Source: Candidatus Levyibacteriota bacterium
GTDB lineage: Bacteria > Patescibacteriota > Microgenomatia > Levybacterales > UBA12049
Assembly (NCBI GenBank): GCA_016182425.1
Contig: JACPGP010000024.1
Span: 1-38,822 of the forward strand
Direction: 5' to 3'
DNA length: 38,822 nucleotides
The notes under the pieces are model-generated. The model was not told the origin of the DNA and did no database searches. It saw only the letters and a program-made list of their open reading frames with translations. A program made the position numbers and the translations under genes. Position 1 is the stretch's first letter, and each line of letters opens with the position of its first letter. This document shows, one piece after another, positions 9,173 through 18,400 of this stretch.

Positions 9173-10818
9173 TGGGAAATAACGAGAATCACGACTGGCA
9201 ATATTGGCTGATTAATTGGGGGCTGTTAACTACTCTGGGTATTTTATTGGTAGCTTTTATTCGATTGTCGGTGATTCGAGGTGGGTTTTATCGGGGTTTG
9301 GCTTTTGAAAACAAGATCGTGGAAACGATACTTCCAGCAGGTCGAGGGGACATAAAGGATCGTAAGGGAAGACTGATTGGTAAGAGTGTCTATCAGTTTT
9401 TTGAGACTGAAAATGGTGAAAAAAAGTTTATTAATAGTGGGGAATATGATGGAGCTAAGTTTGAGGGGAAAGATAGGCTGTGGGAGATAAAACGTCAATA
9501 CAGTTATAAGGAGAGTATGGGTCTAATCACAGGATATGTAGGATTGGCTGACGAAGCTGAGGTGAAGGTTGATCGGTGTGGTGGGTTGAGACTGGGGTCA
9601 GAAGATGTCATTGGTAGAGGTGGAGTGGAAGAATTTCTAGATTGCGATTTGCGGGGAGTAGCAGGACGAAGGTTGGTAGAGGTTGATGCTAAAGGAAAGT
9701 ATGTGCGCGAGTTGGGGCGAGAGGAACCGACTGTTGGTAAGACAGTAGAATTGAGTATTGATGCTTATTGGCAGGATAAAATATATCAAATTTTAAAAGG
9801 ACGAAAAGCAACCGTGATTATCAGTGAGCCTCAGACTGGGAAAATATTAAGCTTGGTGTCATCTCCCTCGATTGATGCTAACGCATTTTCGTATTTGGTG
9901 GACAATAAGTTGATCAAGTTGTATCTAGAAGACACTCAAAACTTGCCACTGTTAAATCGGTCGATAGCTACACGATATCATCCGGGAAGCGTTTTTAAGT
10001 TAGTGATGGCGACTGCTGGGTTGGAGGAGAAAGCGGTAGAAAAAGATACAACAATAGAAGATACGGGAGTAATTAAGGTAGGTGATTATAGTTTTAATAA
10101 CTGGTTGTGGACAAAGAGGGGGGGTACCGATGGAATGGTTGACATGGTTAAAGCATTGAAACGAAGTAATGACATTTATTTTTACAAATTGGGAGAGTTA
10201 CTCGGTGTTTCAAAAATCCACAAGTGGGCGGATAAGTTTGGATATGGTGAAAAAACTGGGATAGAGCTAGCGGGAGAACTACCGGGTATAAACCCGACAG
10301 ATCAATGGAAAAGAGACACCAAAGGTGATAGGTGGTATTTAGGGGACACATACCACTTGTCGATTGGTCAAGGGTTCTTAGGGGTGACGCCACTTCAGGT
10401 AAATCAAAGTACTAATGTGATAGCGAACAATGGGACAAAGTGTAAAATGAGTATTCTTAAAAATAGTAAAAATGATTGCCAATCTTTGGGGATAAAACGA
10501 GCTACAATTGAAACACTAAGGGAGGGAATGATGGAAGCTTGTCATACGGGTGGGACTGCTTGGCCACTTTTCAATTTTAAGACAAAAATAGCCTGTAAAA
10601 CTGGGACGGCAGAGGTTGGTGATGGAAGTAAAGACACTCACGCTTGGCTAACTGCGTTTGCGCCGGCAGATAATCCCGAGATATCAATAACAGTCATGAT
10701 GGAAAGGGGTGGTGAGGGGTCAGATGTGGCTGCGCCAATTGTCGGGGATATTTTAAAGGAGTGGTTTAATGAACCAAATACAACCGTTCCAAGACCGTCG
10801 GTGTCACCTACTAATTGA
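9172..10818 (+). CDS. mrdA: penicillin-binding protein 2-like transpeptidase
   Basis: HPGSVFKLVMATAGLEE (SxxK), KRSNDIYFYKLGE (SxN), CKTGTAEV (KTG); TAATG overlap with mreB. Confidence 0.88.
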   Translation: MGNNENHDWQYWLINWGLLTTLGILLVAFIRLSVIRGGFYRGLAFENKIVETILPAGRGDIKDRKGRLIGKSVYQFFETENGEKKFINSGEYDGAKFEGKDRLWEIKRQYSYKESMGLITGYVGLADEAEVKVDRCGGLRLGSEDVIGRGGVEEFLDCDLRGVAGRRLVEVDAKGKYVRELGREEPTVGKTVELSIDAYWQDKIYQILKGRKATVIISEPQTGKILSLVSSPSIDANAFSYLVDNKLIKLYLEDTQNLPLLNRSIATRYHPGSVFKLVMATAGLEEKAVEKDTTIEDTGVIKVGDYSFNNWLWTKRGGTDGMVDMVKALKRSNDIYFYKLGELLGVSKIHKWADKFGYGEKTGIELAGELPGINPTDQWKRDTKGDRWYLGDTYHLSIGQGFLGVTPLQVNQSTNVIANNGTKCKMSILKNSKNDCQSLGIKRATIETLREGMMEACHTGGTAWPLFNFKTKIACKTGTAEVGDGSKDTHAWLTAFAPADNPEISITVMMERGGEGSDVAAPIVGDILKEWFNEPNTTVPRPSVSPTN

Positions 10819-10850
10819 CTGTTGTTGTTGAAGTGATAGGATAGGGACAA

Positions 10851-11162
10851 ATGAAATTTGCGGATAGAATACGAAGGTTTGTTGGTGAGAGAACTGATCT
10901 GGATTCTATGACATTATCTTTTGCTAATGGTGGTGCAATTAGAGTGGTTCAGGTTGAGCCAGCATCGAATACTCCAGTGGTAGTGGGTACTATACCTGCA
11001 GATGGCAATGTTGAAGATGTGAGAGCGAAAGCGTTCGCAATGTTGAGAAATACAAAAATGGGAGCAAGTCGAGGAACTGTGATAATAATCGGTGAGGATG
11101 GTGCCACAAAAATGGAAGTTAGGTTCAAACTTCTACCAGACGGAAGGGTTGAAAAGATATAG
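10851..11162 (+). CDS. hypothetical protein (103 aa)
   Basis: ORF between mrdA and topA, same strand. Confidence 0.6.
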   Translation: MKFADRIRRFVGERTDLDSMTLSFANGGAIRVVQVEPASNTPVVVGTIPADGNVEDVRAKAFAMLRNTKMGASRGTVIIIGEDGATKMEVRFKLLPDGRVEKI

Positions 11163-11206
11163 AGAAAATAATGTCGGCTTGACAGTGGATGATATGATAG
11201 TTGACA

Positions 11207-13234
11207 ATGGCTAGTATGAAAAATCTTTTAATTGTCGAGTCACCGACAAAAGCTAGAACAATTGAGAAATATCTGGGAGCGGATTTTGAAGTATTGGCGA
11301 CTGTGGGACATTTAAGAGATCTGCCAAAAAGTAAAATGGGAGTTGATCTGAAACATGATTTTGAAATTGATTACCAAATAGACGCTGAAAAAAAGAAAGT
11401 AGTTAGTGGACTGATTTTGGCTGCAGCAAAGGCCACCAATATATATCTGGCTACCGACCCTGACCGTGAAGGAGAAGCGATAGCGTTTCATGTGGATTGG
11501 ATACTAAGGAATCCACCTGAAACAAAATCCAAAATTAAAAATTCTAAAGTAAAAAGGGAATTAGTAACTTCAAGAGTAAGTTTTCATGAAATAACAAAAG
11601 AAGCGGTGCAAGAAGCACTGAAACATGCGAAAGGAATTGATATGAATTTGGTCGATGCCCAGCAGGGGAGAAGGGTACTCGATAGGGTTGTGGGTTATTC
11701 TCTGTCACCTGTACTTTGGAAGAAGGTGAGGAGAGGTTTGTCGGCAGGAAGAGTACAAAGCGTAGCTCTCCGATTAATAGTCGAAAGAGAAAAAGAAGTA
11801 GAGCTGTTTAAAAGAGAAAAATATTTTAAAGTTTATACTGATTTGGGATTTAGGACTGACCTGTTTAAGGTAGATGATGAAAGTGCCTATATTTCTGACA
11901 AAATAAAATTATTTGATGGAGAATATTCTTATACTAAATCGATTTTTGACACTAGAGTGGAGGTTGACAAGTTTGTGGCAGAACTGAGTCCTGAATTTGT
12001 GGTGTCGAGTCTAAACGAGAGAGAAACAACTCGTCACCCCCTGCCACCATATACAACCTCGAAACTTCAACAGGCAGGTGGTAGACGATTCGGATGGTCG
12101 GGAAAACAAACTATGACCTTGGCCCAACGGCTGTACGAGAAAGGACTGATTACCTATCACCGGACCGATTCGGTAAATCTGTCGGTTAAGGCAATCGAGG
12201 AGTTTCGAAAATATATCTCAAGTGAATACGGAGAAAAATATGTTGCCGAAAAGGTTAGGGCTTTTAAAAATACTTCCAAAAATGCTCAGGAAGCACATGA
12301 GGCGATTCGTCCGACTAGTGTTTCAAATAAAAATCCAGATGGACTAGATGCTAAGGAATTAAAGTTGTACCAAATCATTTGGAAAAGGGCGGTAGCAACA
12401 CAAGCAGCCAGTGCAAAACTAAAAAATACCACTGCAGTATTTGGCAACGGCAGGGCACAATTTAAGTCAATTGGAGTAAGCATGTTGTTCGATGGATTTT
12501 TGAAAATTGCCGATGAAAAATTTGAAGAAGAAGTATTGCCATTAATGAAAGAAGGCGAGGTGATAAAGAGTAAGAAAATAACCATTGAAGAGAACGAGAC
12601 AAATCCACCACCTCGATACAGTGACGCTTCTTTGGTCCAGTCTTTAGAAAAACAAGGAATCGGACGACCATCAACTTATGCCTCGATTATTTCGACTATT
12701 TTAGCGAGACAGTATGTAGAACGGGATGAAGGAAAATATCATCCGACTGCACTAGGGGTGGCGGTGATTGAGTTTTTGGTTAAGAACTTTCTAAATATTG
12801 TGTCTTTGCCGTTTACCGCTGAGATGGAAGAGGAACTGGATCAAGTGGCGATGGGAAAGGTGAACTGGAAGAAGATGATGAGGAAATTTTGGGACAAATT
12901 TGAGGGTGAGGTGAAAAAAGTTGAAAGTACCGCCGACCGAGTTAAAGTAGCTGTGGAAAAGACAGGGGAGAAATGTCCGGATTGCAAGGATGGGGATCTA
13001 GTCATTCGTTTGGGAAGATTTGGTAAATTTGTATCTTGTGATAGGTTTCCTGATTGTAAATACACAGCTCAATACAAAGAAGCGGCAGGGTTTATGTGCC
13101 CAACTTGTGGCAAAGAGGGAGTGGTACGAAAAACAAAGACTGGTCGAAAATTCTTTGGATGTTCAGACTATCCAAACTGTAAGTGGGCGGGGTGGAAGAA
13201 ACCATTGGAAGAAAAATTAAAAGTAAAAAGTTAA
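11207..13234 (+). CDS. topA: DNA topoisomerase I
   Basis: MKNLLIVESPTKARTIEKYLG, ATDPDREGEAIAFH, RRFGWSGKQTMTLAQRLYEKGLITYHRTDS; C-terminal Cys4 zinc fingers. ATG at 11207 preferred to 11201. Confidence 0.96.
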   Translation: MASMKNLLIVESPTKARTIEKYLGADFEVLATVGHLRDLPKSKMGVDLKHDFEIDYQIDAEKKKVVSGLILAAAKATNIYLATDPDREGEAIAFHVDWILRNPPETKSKIKNSKVKRELVTSRVSFHEITKEAVQEALKHAKGIDMNLVDAQQGRRVLDRVVGYSLSPVLWKKVRRGLSAGRVQSVALRLIVEREKEVELFKREKYFKVYTDLGFRTDLFKVDDESAYISDKIKLFDGEYSYTKSIFDTRVEVDKFVAELSPEFVVSSLNERETTRHPLPPYTTSKLQQAGGRRFGWSGKQTMTLAQRLYEKGLITYHRTDSVNLSVKAIEEFRKYISSEYGEKYVAEKVRAFKNTSKNAQEAHEAIRPTSVSNKNPDGLDAKELKLYQIIWKRAVATQAASAKLKNTTAVFGNGRAQFKSIGVSMLFDGFLKIADEKFEEEVLPLMKEGEVIKSKKITIEENETNPPPRYSDASLVQSLEKQGIGRPSTYASIISTILARQYVERDEGKYHPTALGVAVIEFLVKNFLNIVSLPFTAEMEEELDQVAMGKVNWKKMMRKFWDKFEGEVKKVESTADRVKVAVEKTGEKCPDCKDGDLVIRLGRFGKFVSCDRFPDCKYTAQYKEAAGFMCPTCGKEGVVRKTKTGRKFFGCSDYPNCKWAGWKKPLEEKLKVKS

Positions 13235-13253
13235 AAATTAAAACTAAAAAAGC

Positions 13254-13490
13254 TTAAGGGCGGGGAGGGTGGGAATTGTAAGCTGACTTTGGTTTTCGGG
13301 GGCGAAGGGTTGATGCCGGAGTGATGGTGGCAGATTCTATGTCTGGTGGCTTTTCGCGGAGTAGATTGAGGTTATCCTGGATTAGTTGGAGCCTTTGCTG
13401 TTCGCGCTGTTGTGGAGTTAATACTTCAACTTTAATAGTTGATGGTTGACCTTTTAGTTGGTCTTTCAGGTGTCGGGTAGAGTGTGACAT
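13254..13490 (-). CDS. hypothetical protein (78 aa)
   Basis: MSHSTRHLKDQLKGQPSTIKVEVLTPQQREQQRLQ...; in line with two further small ORFs. Confidence 0.55.
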   Translation of the reverse strand: MSHSTRHLKDQLKGQPSTIKVEVLTPQQREQQRLQLIQDNLNLLREKPPDIESATITPASTLRPRKPKSAYNSHPPRP

Positions 13491-13494
13491 GGGA

Positions 13495-13626
13495 CTATTT
13501 GGTACGAGATTGTGGTAGTGAGTTTAGTTCGCCTCCCGTGGCTAATTGGTATTGTTTACCTAGATCAACCCGGGTGACTGCTCCGGTAACGGGGGAGGTA
13601 ATTTCTTTATAAAATGATTTTGTCAT
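13495..13626 (-). CDS. small hypothetical protein (43 aa)
   Basis: MTKSFYKEITSPVTGAVTRVDLGKQYQLATGGELNSLPQSRTK*; ends just before the next ATG. Confidence 0.5.
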   Translation of the reverse strand: MTKSFYKEITSPVTGAVTRVDLGKQYQLATGGELNSLPQSRTK

Positions 13627-13640
13627 AGTTATAAACTAAG

Positions 13641-13793
13641 TTATAAGTTGTTTAGATTTGATCTTTTGCTCTGGTAAGTTTGAGCAATAGCTGTCCGTAA
13701 TTCAATCGGAGTATTAGGGGAGGTAGCTGCAGCATAGATACGCTGGTTTAGGCTTAAAGTATTAAGTTCAGGAAATCCAATTAGTTCGGACAT
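13641..13793 (-). CDS. small hypothetical protein (50 aa)
   Basis: MSELIGFPELNTLSLNQRIYAAATSPNTPIELRTAIAQTYQSKRSNLNNL*. Confidence 0.5.
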   Translation of the reverse strand: MSELIGFPELNTLSLNQRIYAAATSPNTPIELRTAIAQTYQSKRSNLNNL

Positions 13794-13874
13794 AAAAAAT
13801 ATTTAATTAGTAATAATTAAATATAGGATAGCTTATAATGTATTGTCAAGGGGTAAATGTAAGACAATTACTAA

Positions 13875-16124
13875 TTATTTACGTTTACCCCATCGTTCCT
13901 GGGAAATCCTGATCAATTTGTCACGCTGTTGGTTTTTGCAATCAAGTGGAGGTAGGGAGGTGGCATAGAAGGGCTGAGTGGTCTCGGAATCAATACTTAG
14001 TTTGCAGATCATTTGGTATTTACCGATTTTGACAAGGTCATCGGCGGGGAATTTGGCGCCAAATTCTTTCTGAAGAATGTAAGCATCTTGGTTACCAACT
14101 ACAAAAGAAAGAATGGAACCGACGTTGCCAAAGATGGCGTCCTGTATTGTTCGGTCAAGCTGACTCATGTATTGGTTGGCGACGATAAGATTCAGTTTAA
14201 ACTTGCGTGCCTCAGAGAGAATTTTAATGAAGGCTTCGGTGGCAAAGTTTTGAAACTCATCGACGTAGAGATAAAAGTCAGCCCGATCGGATTGGGCTTG
14301 AAATACTCGATTCATGGCTGATAACTGGATTTTGGTAATCAACATGGCGCCAAGAAGGGCGGAGTTGTCTTCGCCTAATTTTCCAGTGGAAAGATCAGCA
14401 ATAAGAATTTTTTTCTGATCCATGATTTCTTGAATATTGATCTTTGAAACTGGATGAGCAATGGTGTTACGGATATTAGTAGAGGCGATAAATTGCCCAA
14501 CTTTGTTCAAGATAGGAGCGATGGCTTCATTTTGAAATTTGTCATCCATACGATCGTATTCATTAAGCCAGAAGTTTTTGAGAGTTTGATTCTGGAGACC
14601 GGCGACGACTTTTTGACGATAGGCCTTGTGAGTTAGAATCTCAACTATGTGGGTCATATCACTGCCGGGAGTATTGACCAGGGTTAGGACGGCGTTGCGA
14701 AGAATATGTTCAAGGCGCGGCCCCCAAGAGATATTGCCATAAAGTTTTTTGAAAATGGAGATGACCCCAGAAGCGACCAATTCTTTTTGAGAGTCATTTT
14801 GGGCTTCAAGAACGTTTAGCGGATAGACATATTCAGGGTCGGCAGGGTTGAAATAGCAACAATCATTGACCCGGGAGGAGGGGATGTAGTCGAGAATGGT
14901 GCTACACAAATCGCCATGGGGGTCGATAATAGCGATACCACGGCCTTTGCGGATATCATCAATAGCCATGTTGGCGATAAGGGTGGTTTTTCCAGTACCG
15001 GATTTTCCGATGATGTAGGTGTGGCGACGGCGGTCTTCACCTTCTTTGATGCCAAAAATAGAATCTTTGTTGCGGAATTCGGCTTTGGCAAAAAAAGTAG
15101 TTGATTGTTTTTGCTCCTCAGTAGCACCGTCGGCAATGGGGAGGTTTTCGGGTGGGTCGGCATAAAGTTTTTTGCCCCAGGCGATGTTTGGTAGCTTGGT
15201 TAGTTGGTTGGGAAAATGCCAAAGGACAGACATTTCTTCGGTGTTGAGAATTTGAGTATTAATATTTATTTCACGAGCAAGAATAGAGCGGAGGATTTTT
15301 TTCTTGGTAAAAAATCCTGGTGTGATAGAACGAATGAAGTTGCCCCGAGGACTGGTGTAGATACCAAAGGAAGATGAAACTGAGGCGATGAGCCCGGGAT
15401 TATTACTTAAAAGATTAATCTGACTTAAGAGGCCTGGAAATTGAATTTTGGTTTCAAAGACCATTTTATCGGGATGGGCTTGGCGGAAGCCTTTTTCTTT
15501 GTCGACCACGATACCATTTTGAATGATCGAGATAATTGACCCTTGCCAGTTTTTGGGGGCATTGCCAATTAGAATTTGGAAGAGGAAAAAATCAGAGGGG
15601 TTGTTGCTGCGAGAGAGAGGGGCGAGAACGGAACTAAGCGGATCAGTATCCTTGAAATCTTTGGAGGTTTTGAGGGGATAGGAGTAGGGGCGAGCTAAGG
15701 CTAGTTGGGAAAAATGGATATTTTGGCTGGTCAACGAATTTTGGCGATCCTTGCTACCTTCGGGCTCCGCTTTAGCTTGGTCGCGTTCGCTGTGGTTGCT
15801 AAAATTGTTGACTGCGCCATTATTTATAATTTTTGCTAAATAATCCTCTGGTTCTTTGATAACGGCGTAGGGGTACTGGGCGAGAATTTGGGAGCGGAAA
15901 AAATCGGCTGAGTCAGTGGGAGTGGCGATAAGAAAGTGGACTTGAGAATCAAAAAGGGCAATTTCTAGCGAAGCGATGGTGGGCTTTTTTCCGATTAATT
16001 TGTCCCAAAAAGATTGGCGGGTAAATTGGGTAAAGTTGGAAAGTAGAGAGGACATTGACTCGAGAGTGGTCTCATTGTCTTGGGGAAGGCGGATTTCGAT
16101 GAGCTTGAACACGGGGTCGGACAT
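13875..16124 (-). CDS. VirD4/TraG/HerA-like P-loop ATPase (type IV secretion/conjugative transfer family)
   Basis: YIIGKSGTGKTTLIANMAIDDIRKGRGIAIIDPHGDLCSTIL, FYLYVDEFQNFATEAFIKILSEARKFKLNLIVANQ. Start MSDPVFKLIEIR preferred. Confidence 0.85.
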   Translation of the reverse strand: MSDPVFKLIEIRLPQDNETTLESMSSLLSNFTQFTRQSFWDKLIGKKPTIASLEIALFDSQVHFLIATPTDSADFFRSQILAQYPYAVIKEPEDYLAKIINNGAVNNFSNHSERDQAKAEPEGSKDRQNSLTSQNIHFSQLALARPYSYPLKTSKDFKDTDPLSSVLAPLSRSNNPSDFFLFQILIGNAPKNWQGSIISIIQNGIVVDKEKGFRQAHPDKMVFETKIQFPGLLSQINLLSNNPGLIASVSSSFGIYTSPRGNFIRSITPGFFTKKKILRSILAREININTQILNTEEMSVLWHFPNQLTKLPNIAWGKKLYADPPENLPIADGATEEQKQSTTFFAKAEFRNKDSIFGIKEGEDRRRHTYIIGKSGTGKTTLIANMAIDDIRKGRGIAIIDPHGDLCSTILDYIPSSRVNDCCYFNPADPEYVYPLNVLEAQNDSQKELVASGVISIFKKLYGNISWGPRLEHILRNAVLTLVNTPGSDMTHIVEILTHKAYRQKVVAGLQNQTLKNFWLNEYDRMDDKFQNEAIAPILNKVGQFIASTNIRNTIAHPVSKINIQEIMDQKKILIADLSTGKLGEDNSALLGAMLITKIQLSAMNRVFQAQSDRADFYLYVDEFQNFATEAFIKILSEARKFKLNLIVANQYMSQLDRTIQDAIFGNVGSILSFVVGNQDAYILQKEFGAKFPADDLVKIGKYQMICKLSIDSETTQPFYATSLPPLDCKNQQRDKLIRISQERWGKRK

Positions 16125-16248
16125 AGAAAGATTATAGAGGAAAAAAACGATAAACGTAATCCGTGACAAGGGGAATGATCATTATAAATCTTTTTGAGAA
16201 TAGATGACAGGGATTTATTTTAATAGTATAGAGATATAGGATGGAGTA

Positions 16249-16728
16249 GTGACTTCAAAAAATTTTTTACATAAGCATGGAAACGAAACCAGGGGACGGG
16301 GAAGAAACAGAACTTGTAGTTTGGCAAGAGGACTGGCTTTGGAAGAGGGAACATTTGATGTAGTTGGTGTTGGTTGGCAAACAACGGCTGATGTGCCGAC
16401 GGCCAGATGTGATAATTGTGGTGAGGAAAAGGCAGATGTTCACCAATACCGGGTGCCAAATGAGACAGGTTATGGGATGAGGTTTTCTAAAACAGTAAGG
16501 CAAAATTTGTGTCCTGAATGTAAAGTGAATTTGAGTTTGAGTGGGACTAGTGTCTTGAGTGTTGATTGTCAGGAGCCTTTGTCTGAGGAATTATTGGCAA
16601 GAGAAGAAGCAGAAAATCGGAAAGCCAAAATGAGAAAAATTGCGGAGGCAAGTGGTCCACCGTCTAGTATATCTACGGCTAGTGAGACAGCTAGATTGAT
16701 ACGAGAAAAATTGAAAAGTAATTTCTAA
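16249..16728 (+). CDS. hypothetical zinc-ribbon-like protein
   Basis: Two CxxC knuckles (CDNC ... CPEC); start uncertain. Confidence 0.6.
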   Translation: MTSKNFLHKHGNETRGRGRNRTCSLARGLALEEGTFDVVGVGWQTTADVPTARCDNCGEEKADVHQYRVPNETGYGMRFSKTVRQNLCPECKVNLSLSGTSVLSVDCQEPLSEELLAREEAENRKAKMRKIAEASGPPSSISTASETARLIREKLKSNF

Positions 16729-16770
16729 GATTTTGTGGGAGAATTTTATGATGTACCCAAGAGTGGTTTG

Positions 16771-16799
16771 TTGACATGTATGTGACAAATATGTTATAA
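16771..16799 (+). promoter_or_regulatory. sigma70-type promoter TTGACA-17-TTATAA
   Basis: -35 16771-16776, -10 16794-16799, 7 nt before ATG 16807. Confidence 0.65.
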
Positions 16800-16806
16800 A
16801 TTTATT

Positions 16807-17028
16807 ATGTTTAGGTTGCCAAACAAGAACAATATTTGTACTGTTTCTGATTTAAGGAAAGATCCTCAAGGGTTAATTAAGAGAGTTGAAAGAGAAGAAG
16901 TTATTTATGTTTATAACAAGTCAAAGATCCAAGTGGCAATGTTGAGTATGGGATTTTTTGACAAAATGATGACCCTGTTGGAGAAAATGAAAGATGATAC
17001 TTTGGAACGATTGCTAAAAGGAAAATAG
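16807..17028 (+). CDS. Phd/YefM-like antitoxin
   Basis: TVSDLRKDPQGLIKRVEREEVIYVYNKSKIQVAMLSMGFFDKM resembles Phd/YefM N-terminal domains. Confidence 0.65.
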   Translation: MFRLPNKNNICTVSDLRKDPQGLIKRVEREEVIYVYNKSKIQVAMLSMGFFDKMMTLLEKMKDDTLERLLKGK

Positions 17029-17031
17029 CAC

Positions 17032-17066
17032 TTGACAAATTGTATTACGTTGTAATACAATATAAT
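17032..17066 (+). promoter_or_regulatory. promoter plus perfect 9-3-9 palindromic operator
   Basis: TTGACA 17032-17037, TACAAT 17056-17061 (18-bp spacer); TTGTATTAC-GTT-GTAATACAA at 17040-17060. Confidence 0.75.
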
Positions 17067-17072
17067 TAATTC

Positions 17073-17348
17073 ATGGTAGTTGATATTGATGAATTAATCT
17101 GGGATCAGGTTAATACAGAACATATTAAAAAACATGAAGTTAATCAGGCTGAGCTATATCAAGCTTGTAGGATTCAATTAAAAGTATTGTTGGTCAAGAA
17201 AAATAGGATATTATTGATCGGCAAGACAAAAACTAATCGATTATTGTCGATTGTTTTGGATTTGGTTGATAACAATAATTATTATGTTGTTTCGGCTAGG
17301 GATAGTAGCCGAAAAGAGAGGAGGCTGGTGAATGAAGAAATTAATTAA
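17073..17348 (+). CDS. BrnT-like type II toxin
   Basis: IWDQVNTEHIKKHEVNQAEL...ILLIGKTKTNRLLSIVLDL...YYVVSARDSSRKERR matches the BrnT pattern. Confidence 0.75.
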   Translation: MVVDIDELIWDQVNTEHIKKHEVNQAELYQACRIQLKVLLVKKNRILLIGKTKTNRLLSIVLDLVDNNNYYVVSARDSSRKERRLVNEEIN

Positions 17349-17607
17349 AAGTAAAATACCAGATTTTAAAAATTATGCAGAAGAAGCAAAGTTTTGGGAT
17401 ACCCATGATTTTACTGATTTTTTGGACGAGGCGAAAGAAATAAAATTAAACTTTAAGGCGAAAGAGCCAAAGGAAGATGCAGTAATTATCAGAATTCGAC
17501 GACCAATGAAGAAAAAGATGCAGGAGTTGGCTGATGAAATGGGACTAAGCTTATCGACGATGATTAGGATGTGGATGATAGAGAAGCTAAAGACGTTGTC
17601 GAAGTAA
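17332..17607 (+). CDS. BrnA/CopG-like ribbon-helix-helix antitoxin
   Basis: FWDTHDFTDFLDEAKEIKL...VIIRIRRPMKKKMQELADEMGLSLSTMIRMWMIEKL; overlaps toxin by 17 nt. Confidence 0.78.
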   Translation: MKKLIKSKIPDFKNYAEEAKFWDTHDFTDFLDEAKEIKLNFKAKEPKEDAVIIRIRRPMKKKMQELADEMGLSLSTMIRMWMIEKLKTLSK

Positions 17608-17788
17608 CTAGTACTAATTTGGTGTGAGTACCTGCTATGTAGATTTTTTGACGATGTTGTGTTAATCTAACCCCAATTCGAAACAGCAGTCCGCAACCAA
17701 ACCGTTGCGGTATGGAAACAGAAGAATTGAGCCGACTACGTCGGCTAAAGCGGGTGTTGTTTTTAGTTATTTTGGTCATGTACCAAAA

Positions 17789-17800
17789 TGTTCTTTAACA
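17789..17800 (+). promoter_or_regulatory. boxA-like antitermination sequence
   Basis: TGTTCTTTAACA matches rrn boxA consensus TGYTCTTTAACA; upstream of the 18049 operon with no rRNA nearby. Position approximate to a few nt. Confidence 0.45.
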
Positions 17801-17868
17801 ACCTGCAATATATCAAAGAAAAATCCCAAATTCTAAATCCTAAATTCTAAAAAAATAGGAGGACTTTT

Positions 17869-17930
17869 GAGTGGAATTTAACTAGCCTATAAAAACATGC
17901 CAGTATTTATGGCCTGATTAAATTTCACTC
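17869..17930 (+). ncRNA. structured leader hairpin upstream of 18049 operon
   Basis: GAGTGGAATTTAA (17869-17881) pairs with TTAAATTTCACTC (17918-17930), one G-U; inner AGCC/ATAAA...TTTAT/GGC stem. Confidence 0.5.
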
Positions 17931-18048
17931 GAAAGAGGAGCGGAATTTAAAAAATCTAAGAAGAGGTGACTATTGAAGGAAATTTTTGAAAGAAGGCTTT
18001 TGTCCAATGTTGCATCCAAATCATATTTAAGGAAAGGTATACAAAACC

Positions 18049-18399
18049 ATGAAACTTAATGTTTCCCAAGTTGGCGCTTTGACTGTTGCACCTATAATGT
18101 CCTGGATTCCATGCCCAGACAATGCAACTTGTCGCGGCCACAAAATCCACGATGGATCTGCCCGTGGATGGCATTGTAGTAACTCGGACTGTCGGTATGG
18201 CGTGGCGGAAAATAGCCTTGTTTCCATCATGATGCCAACATCAATTACGCATGTGCAGATAGTTTCCGTTGCCCCGGCTTTTGCACCAATGATGATGGCG
18301 GCTCGGAAGTGCCCTGATTGTGGTGCTTCAGTTTACAAAGATCCTCACGGCAAGGGAAAAGCCCTACGCTGTAAAAAGTGTGGCTGGAGGAGTAACTAA
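18049..18399 (+). CDS. Cys-rich zinc-ribbon hypothetical protein
   Basis: C-terminal KCPDCGASVYKDPHGKGKALRCKKCGW zinc ribbon; N-terminal IPCPDNATCRGH...GWHCSNSDC cluster. Confidence 0.7.
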   Translation: MKLNVSQVGALTVAPIMSWIPCPDNATCRGHKIHDGSARGWHCSNSDCRYGVAENSLVSIMMPTSITHVQIVSVAPAFAPMMMAARKCPDCGASVYKDPHGKGKALRCKKCGWRSN

Positions 18400-18400
18400 C

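Noticed and set aside
14816-15163. 115-aa minus-strand ORF
   Set aside because: Alternate frame inside the VirD4-like ATPase gene.
17564-17779. 71-aa minus-strand ORF (Arg-rich)
   Set aside because: Lies over the hairpin-rich noncoding leader and BrnA 3' end; more likely noncoding.
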